17,169 bases of DNA from Candidatus Methanoperedens sp. GTDB lineage: Archaea > Halobacteriota > Methanosarcinia > Methanosarcinales > Methanoperedenaceae. Location of the stretch: contig JAPZAN010000002.1 in assembly GCA_027460605.1 (NCBI GenBank), positions 1-17,169 of the forward strand. Direction: 5' to 3'. Shown one piece after another: positions 13,095 to 17,169 of this stretch. Position 1 is the first letter of the stretch. Each line of letters begins with the position of its first letter. The notes below the pieces were generated by a model. The model worked only from the letters and a program-made list of their open reading frames with translations, ran no database searches and was not told where the DNA came from. The translations under genes and the position numbers were made by a program.

Positions 13095-13273
13095 GCATTG
13101 TGGAGATTCTTATCAAAATTCTTAACAACAAATTCATTGCGCCGCCTTCACAATCGTATTGAAATGGATCGCTTTTGCTATGGCATGGTATTCAGTCGTG
13201 TTTGTTTATTTATTTTTAAGTATATTATTAAATCTTGCATACGATCCGTATCAATACGAATATATTTCACCAA
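13095..13273. other. Intergenic region between fwdC and the trp promoter
   Basis: About 180 nt without a convincing gene. Its main content is a long imperfect inverted repeat (listed separately) enclosing an AT-rich stretch at 13200-13235. The 3' end of the fwd transcript must lie here, but no clear hairpin-plus-T terminator is seen on the minus strand. Confidence 0.6.
13154..13259. repeat. Long imperfect inverted repeat, 18-bp arms with 70-nt loop
   Basis: The arms at 13154-13171 and 13242-13259 match at 16 of 18 positions when one is reversed and complemented. In plus-strand RNA one of the two mismatches becomes a G-U pair. The right arm also contains its own small palindrome, CGTAT-CA-ATACG (13247-13258). 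It lies downstream of fwdC and upstream of the trp promoter. It could be an RNA structure at the fwd 3' end, a pair of regulator sites, or a remnant of mobile-element ends. Confidence 0.6.
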
Positions 13274-14032
13274 TTATTTCACGTATAGAACACCTTTACC
13301 GTTGACTATTACGTCACCCGTATATTTCCTGTACGTGATGCCATCAACGGCTTCCGTGCCTTCGGCCTTGAAAACAGGCATCATTTCATCCACAGTTCCA
13401 TTGACGATTATTGTGCCTTTTGCCATCTCGCTGCCGGGGCGGCTTGTATTGCCCTCGATGACTATTTTCCCTCCGTTGTTACTGAGTCCGGGTAAAATTC
13501 CTGCATTTCCTTTAACGATAATCTCGCCGCCGCACATGTGCTCTCCCAAAAAGTCAAGGGCGCTGCCAAGAACGGTTATCTTTCCGCCGCGCATGCCGCA
13601 GGTCTCTCCGCGGTATCCTGCGCCGAGATAATAAGCGGCATTCCCTTCTATTATGAGCTCCCCGCCTTTCATCTCCCTGCCTGCCCATGAGTCAACATTC
13701 CCTGTTACGGATATTTTACCGCCGCTCATTTTGGCGCCAAGATGCATATCCACATTACCTTTAATCATTATCAGGCCGGCAGTCATACCTTCCCCGATTC
13801 TCTTTATACGGGAAAAATCGCCGTCCATAACGATTTTAGTGTCAGCCGCAGGGCCTGAACCCTCAACCATCACCGAGAAAAGCTCGCCAAGCGTGGTCTT
13901 GTGGTTCCCCATCCATGCTTCCATAGACAGTATGTCTTTTTCTGTTTTACCGGCGAATTTATCCGGAGAAATGTTCTCTGCCTCTACCGATATCCTGATT
14001 TCCTTTTTAGGTTTTATGGTCACTGTTTGCAT
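13274..14032 (-). CDS. fwdC: Formylmethanofuran dehydrogenase subunit C
   Basis: The 252-residue protein is built mostly of glycine-rich repeats (about residues 72-235; GG-I-x-V-x-GN, AG-xx-M-x-GG), which fold as a right-handed beta helix like the C-terminal domain of glutamate synthase. In the formylmethanofuran dehydrogenase complex FwdC is the scaffold that binds FwdA and helps form the channel between the two active sites. The length is typical. It starts 1 nt after fwdA stops and has a good GGAGGTGA ribosome site inside the end of fwdA. It is the last gene of the operon. Confidence 0.95.
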   Translation of the reverse strand: MQTVTIKPKKEIRISVEAENISPDKFAGKTEKDILSMEAWMGNHKTTLGELFSVMVEGSGPAADTKIVMDGDFSRIKRIGEGMTAGLIMIKGNVDMHLGAKMSGGKISVTGNVDSWAGREMKGGELIIEGNAAYYLGAGYRGETCGMRGGKITVLGSALDFLGEHMCGGEIIVKGNAGILPGLSNNGGKIVIEGNTSRPGSEMAKGTIIVNGTVDEMMPVFKAEGTEAVDGITYRKYTGDVIVNGKGVLYVK

Positions 14033-14033
14033 G

Positions 14034-15746
14034 TTAGCTCACCTCCACCGGGATTACGCCGGCTTTTACAACTTTCGGATGCGTGACGTATGCATCCTGC
14101 ACCATGTAGTTTGCAAGGCTGATTGAATAATAGTTCTTGAATTTCATACGTATATCCTTCATCATGATTTCTGTTTGCTCCTCAGGTACAGTGGCGTCTA
14201 CCCAGAATGTCCTGCCCATAGGCGTGGCTGTAATCTGCCCGTCTTTCACGACTACCTCGCCGCCTTTGATGGTGTAAGCCGCAGATTGGAAGGCGCTCTT
14301 TATCTTTGCGTGTTCCACGGACGGGTCTATCTGGTCGGGTTTAATGTCATATATGGAAATATCGGCATCCGCGCCTACTCCCAGATGTCCTTTCGTATCA
14401 AGGAGCCCAAGCACCTTTGCCGAACCGGCTCTAGTCATTATCGCTATGTCATTAAAGTCAAGTTCCCGCTCTATTCCCGGAATCTTTGTCCTCTTGTGAA
14501 CAGCCTCATGAAGCGTCTTTATCTCCTCCTGCCGCTTCTTATTGCTCATAAGAAGAGCGATAACCTCCGGATAATTCACGAAAGGGCCACCATTGGGGTG
14601 GTCTGTTGTCAGCAGGACCTTATACGGGTCTTTCGTTAGCAATGCAAGTTCAAGTCCCATAGCCCACATAATTGCATGGATTGAGACCTGCCTGGCATAG
14701 AATATTGGAACAACACCTGAGGCATCTTCAAGCTCAACATCGCCGTTAGCCCATTTTGCATGCAATAATTTCGCGTTTGCATACTGGACGGGTCCATCGG
14801 CGGTCATCGTCGTCGCGCTTCCAAAAATAAGCTGCCCCATATCTGTTGTCACATTCTCGCTATTGTTCAGGTAATTTGCGATTTCATCGGCTTTGGATTC
14901 AAAATCCCCCCAGTTCGTCCCGCCCCAGCAATTGAAGGTGATATGGGTAACGTGCAGTACCTGCCTGTCCTTGCTCGGCTTTACCTGTTTTGCAAGCTCC
15001 ATGCTTGCAAGCGTGGTCTTGTAATTGCCAGGCTTTCCAAGGTTGTTGCAGTGAAGGTGCACGGAATGCGGGAGTCCCAGCATCTCATTGGCTTTCATTA
15101 ACGATACGATAATCTGTGCAGGCGTAACATCAAAATTCGGGACGACATCATCCAGACCGGTCACGTTCTTGCCGAATCCCCACATCTCGCCTCCGCCCGG
15201 ATTCACACATTTTATACCGAACCCTCGTGAGGCAAGGAGCCCCCATGCAACATAAGCCGCAAGCTTATCCATATTCTTCTCACGCACATAATCCATTGTG
15301 GGCCAGTTGCTCCCGAAAAGAGTGAGAGCGCCCTTATCAATGATCGGAATCTCCTCTAACTCCTCATGTGTATGCCGCGCTTTCATGATAGCCTGCGCAG
15401 CCTCGAACACCGTGGTATAACCCATCTGAGCATAGCGGTATCCCATGGCATAGACATTCGGGACAGTATATCCGGTATATGGTCTTGTGATTTTTGTCCT
15501 TGGCTTTATTCCCGACCGCGTATCCTCGGGGCGCATTATCCTTCCCACGTTCACTTTTGCGCCGGCTATATGCGAATGGGCGTCAACTCCGCCAGACATG
15601 ACCAGCCTTCCGCCGGCATCTATAACGGAAGCCGAACTACTTACCTTATCCACGATTTTCCCGTCTTTGATCGAAATATCGGTTTTATCTCCCGCAATAC
15701 CGTTAAAAGGGTCATATACGGCGCCGTTCTTTATAAGAAGCTCCAT
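14034..15746 (-). CDS. fwdA: Formylmethanofuran dehydrogenase subunit A (amidohydrolase)
   Basis: This 570-residue amidohydrolase-type protein holds the di-zinc active site that condenses formate with methanofuran. The metal ligands expected from the characterised enzyme are visible: GGVDAHSHI (H57, H59), IKCVNPGGG (K179, likely the carboxylated lysine), SVHLHCN (H230, H232), LHVTHITF (H265, H268) and the catalytic aspartate in LTTDHPNGGP (D382). Length and motif order are normal. Formate reaches this site through an internal tunnel from FwdB. The ATG lies 2 nt after the fwdB stop, and its GGGGTGA ribosome site lies inside fwdB, so the two are translationally coupled. Confidence 0.97.
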   Translation of the reverse strand: MELLIKNGAVYDPFNGIAGDKTDISIKDGKIVDKVSSSASVIDAGGRLVMSGGVDAHSHIAGAKVNVGRIMRPEDTRSGIKPRTKITRPYTGYTVPNVYAMGYRYAQMGYTTVFEAAQAIMKARHTHEELEEIPIIDKGALTLFGSNWPTMDYVREKNMDKLAAYVAWGLLASRGFGIKCVNPGGGEMWGFGKNVTGLDDVVPNFDVTPAQIIVSLMKANEMLGLPHSVHLHCNNLGKPGNYKTTLASMELAKQVKPSKDRQVLHVTHITFNCWGGTNWGDFESKADEIANYLNNSENVTTDMGQLIFGSATTMTADGPVQYANAKLLHAKWANGDVELEDASGVVPIFYARQVSIHAIMWAMGLELALLTKDPYKVLLTTDHPNGGPFVNYPEVIALLMSNKKRQEEIKTLHEAVHKRTKIPGIERELDFNDIAIMTRAGSAKVLGLLDTKGHLGVGADADISIYDIKPDQIDPSVEHAKIKSAFQSAAYTIKGGEVVVKDGQITATPMGRTFWVDATVPEEQTEIMMKDIRMKFKNYYSISLANYMVQDAYVTHPKVVKAGVIPVEVS

Positions 15747-15748
15747 GA

Positions 15749-17050
15749 TTATTCACCCCTTATCTCTTTGACACGTTCAGTTATTTTTTCAAGTATCTCA
15801 ATATCCGTAGGATGTGTCGGCTCTATCATTTTCCGGAAGCGCAGGGATACACCGTCCATCCTGTATGCAGTCCCCTCCACCTCAACGCCGCAGATTGCAA
15901 CGGGGATGACCACATTTGCGACCTCGGTCGTGGGGTTCCAGTACGGGTCAACCTGCACAACAGGTATTTTTGCGAGGTGCCTCACTGAATCTGCGGGGAA
16001 ATGAGCGCCCGCGTCGCCCGCTATTATCATCGCTGCATCAGTTTCTTTCCTCATTAGCAAATCATTCGCCGCGGTTTCTCCCGGATTATAATACGGCGCC
16101 CCTCTTGCGAAATCCACAGCCGTGGCAAAACCTGTTTCCCACGAGCAGACCTGCCCGAAGCCTGTGACATTGTAATGCCCGCGCATAGGCATGATTACAT
16201 ATTTTGTGAACGAGTTCAATTCAGTTATCAAAGAAATTGCATTATCGATATTCTTATATCTTGATTTACTCTGGGTAAGCCCCATACCGAAGAAAACCGC
16301 GCCGAACCTTGCGGTTTTCATCGTATCCACAAGTTTTGAAAGCTGTTCCTTCGAAACCCCGCCTACGGCTGCGGGGACGACATCCGCATGCCCTGAAAGT
16401 ATGGCGCGAAGGGCTGATAATACAAGGTAATCGCTGCCCTGCGCCACCTGTATGTATTCATCGGCTATGTTTGCAGTTTCGGTTTTTCGCACATCCACAA
16501 CGATAATCTTGCGCCCTTTGCGTCCTTTTTCCGAAAAAAATCCCTTTGCGAAAACAGAATAACGCCCCATGTGCCTCGGGTGCGCCTGTACAGGGTTACT
16601 GCCCCAGAATACCACAACGTCAGCGCGGTTCTTAATCTGACCGAGAGTTGATGAGGGAAGCCCCTTTTCATGAACCGCAAGCGTGGACGGTCCATGGCAT
16701 ACAGTGGCTGTATTATCTATGATTGCTCCCAGTTCCTCGGCAAGAAGAATGCCCTTTTTATGGACTTCGCACAGGGCTGAAGCCCATCCATACAAAAGAG
16801 GTCTCTTTGACCGGGCAAGTATCGCTGCGGCTTCGTTTATGGCTTCATCGTAAGATACTTCTTTGAAATCGGAATGTTTGTCTTTCCTCATCATCGGCGC
16901 TTTTATCCTGTGATGCCCCATGATTTTTGCAGCACCGAGCTTGCATGCATGTTTCGCCTCTATTATTTTGTTATTTTCAGTCACGATGGTAAGATCATCG
17001 CACACGCAGCCGCAAAAAGGGCAAAGCGCGTCGGTTATTACAGTCGCCAT
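15749..17050 (-). CDS. fwdB: Formylmethanofuran dehydrogenase subunit B (molybdopterin/tungstopterin subunit)
   Basis: The 433-residue protein is the catalytic subunit that reduces CO2 to formate at a tungsten or molybdenum bis-pterin centre. The N-terminal [4Fe-4S] ligands are C10, C13 and C17 in CPFCGCVCDD, with C36 as the likely fourth. The metal ligand is C118 in TATVCHGPS, a cysteine here, where some methanogens have selenocysteine. Later motifs VVFWGSNPVQAHPRH and PVVQVDPYWNPTTEVANVVIP are typical pterin-binding regions. Its ATG overlaps the fwdD stop by 1 nt (TAATG), with a GAGGT ribosome site inside fwdD. The order D-B-A-C resembles the tungsten-type (fwd) operons of Methanosarcina as I recall them, but the metal cannot be decided from sequence. 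Confidence 0.95.
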   Translation of the reverse strand: MATVITDALCPFCGCVCDDLTIVTENNKIIEAKHACKLGAAKIMGHHRIKAPMMRKDKHSDFKEVSYDEAINEAAAILARSKRPLLYGWASALCEVHKKGILLAEELGAIIDNTATVCHGPSTLAVHEKGLPSSTLGQIKNRADVVVFWGSNPVQAHPRHMGRYSVFAKGFFSEKGRKGRKIIVVDVRKTETANIADEYIQVAQGSDYLVLSALRAILSGHADVVPAAVGGVSKEQLSKLVDTMKTARFGAVFFGMGLTQSKSRYKNIDNAISLITELNSFTKYVIMPMRGHYNVTGFGQVCSWETGFATAVDFARGAPYYNPGETAANDLLMRKETDAAMIIAGDAGAHFPADSVRHLAKIPVVQVDPYWNPTTEVANVVIPVAICGVEVEGTAYRMDGVSLRFRKMIEPTHPTDIEILEKITERVKEIRGE

Positions 17051-17169
17051 TACTTATACCTCGCAAAAAGTTCTTTCATTAACAGTATCTTATCATTCGT
17101 AACCTCGATTTCAGCCGGAATTCCCTTGAATCCGGGCATTCCGCAGCCTTTTGTATCAGGGTCGACCAC
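17050..17169 (-). CDS. fwdD: Formylmethanofuran dehydrogenase subunit D (partial, C-terminal 39 residues)
   Basis: An open frame runs in from the right edge and ends with TAA at 17052-17050. The visible C-terminus contains GCGMPGFKGIPAEIEVT and ends with LLMKELFARYK, which matches the end of FwdD/FmdD, the small molybdopterin-dinucleotide-binding subunit that completes the pterin site with FwdB. It lies directly upstream of fwdB and overlaps it by 1 nt. The N-terminal two thirds are outside the window. Confidence 0.8.
   Translation of the reverse strand: MVDPDTKGCGMPGFKGIPAEIEVTNDKILLMKELFARYK

Noticed and set aside
13054..13134. A short minus-strand frame (26 codons) upstream of trpC that could be a leader peptide for attenuation.
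   Set aside because: It has no tryptophan codons, ends inside the operator, and begins upstream of the predicted transcription start. Attenuation is not supported; operator control explains the region better.
13159..13305. A plus-strand 48-codon frame beginning with TTG that would encode a single membrane helix (FAMAWYSVVFVYLFLSILL).
   Set aside because: No ribosome site, no ATG at the start, AT-rich sequence favours hydrophobic codons by chance, and it overlaps the 3' end of fwdC. It also runs through the inverted repeat. It could only be revived by conservation in relatives.
1..17169. Possible RNA genes, CRISPR arrays or insertion sequences.
   Set aside because: No tRNA cloverleaf, rRNA stretch, regularly spaced direct repeats, transposase motif or target-site duplication was seen by eye. 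A covariance-model scan could still find a small RNA, mainly in 13095-13273.

Overview
The window looks like a chromosomal segment of a methane-metabolising archaeon. The strongest evidence is a formylmethanofuran dehydrogenase operon, fwdDBAC, at the right-hand end. Archaeal-type lipid genes (archaetidylinositol phosphate synthase and inositol-1-phosphate synthase), a DUF2769 protein, short AT-rich promoters with TATA boxes, and archaeal-style lipoproteins with threonine/proline-rich linkers agree with this. The order fwdD-B-A-C and the extracytoplasmic redox genes fit a Methanosarcinales relative, possibly an ANME-2d ('Ca. Methanoperedens')-like lineage. That placement is inference; the sequence alone does not prove it. 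Almost everything is on the minus strand; only pmbA is on the plus strand.

Layout, from right to left in the direction of most transcription. (1) 17169-13274: fwdD (partial), fwdB, fwdA and fwdC are packed with 0-2 nt junctions. They encode the enzyme that interconverts CO2 and formylmethanofuran. (2) 13273-13033: a 240-bp intergenic region holds a long imperfect inverted repeat and the trp promoter. The promoter carries three TGTACA-like boxes spaced exactly 10 bp apart, which looks like a TrpY-type tryptophan operator. (3) 13032-10289: trpC, trpB and trpA give the last steps of tryptophan synthesis without trpE, G, D or F. (4) 10235-8556: archaetidylinositol phosphate synthase and myo-inositol-1-phosphate synthase form an inositol phospholipid pair. 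(5) 8545-7214 (plus strand): a PmbA/TldE-like protein. (6) 7181-5487: a divergent radical SAM protein with a C-terminal helix-hairpin-helix. (7) 5397-4389: a small cysteine-rich DUF2769 protein overlaps a rubredoxin-flavoprotein fusion. (8) 4306-3770: a secreted Ig-like lipoprotein, followed by a good hairpin-plus-U-tract terminator. (9) 3645-1: four co-directional genes (thioredoxin-fold lipoprotein, PCYCGC-domain membrane-anchored protein, CcdA, and a large NapH-like polytopic iron-sulfur protein running off the left edge). They look like one extracytoplasmic thiol/electron-transfer operon.

The fwd, trp and inositol-lipid genes are recognisable core metabolism. The left half is less familiar. 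The most promising candidate for an undescribed system is the four-gene thiol/iron-sulfur relay at 1-3645. Its members together could move electrons between a membrane iron-sulfur protein and extracytoplasmic thiols, perhaps for cytochrome c maturation or for metal handling. Three minus-strand promoters in this half (upstream of 3645, 4306 and 5397) each carry an inverted repeat at or next to the TATA box, with a different sequence each time. This suggests individual local repressors. No tRNA, rRNA, CRISPR array, complete insertion sequence or clear pseudogene was seen.
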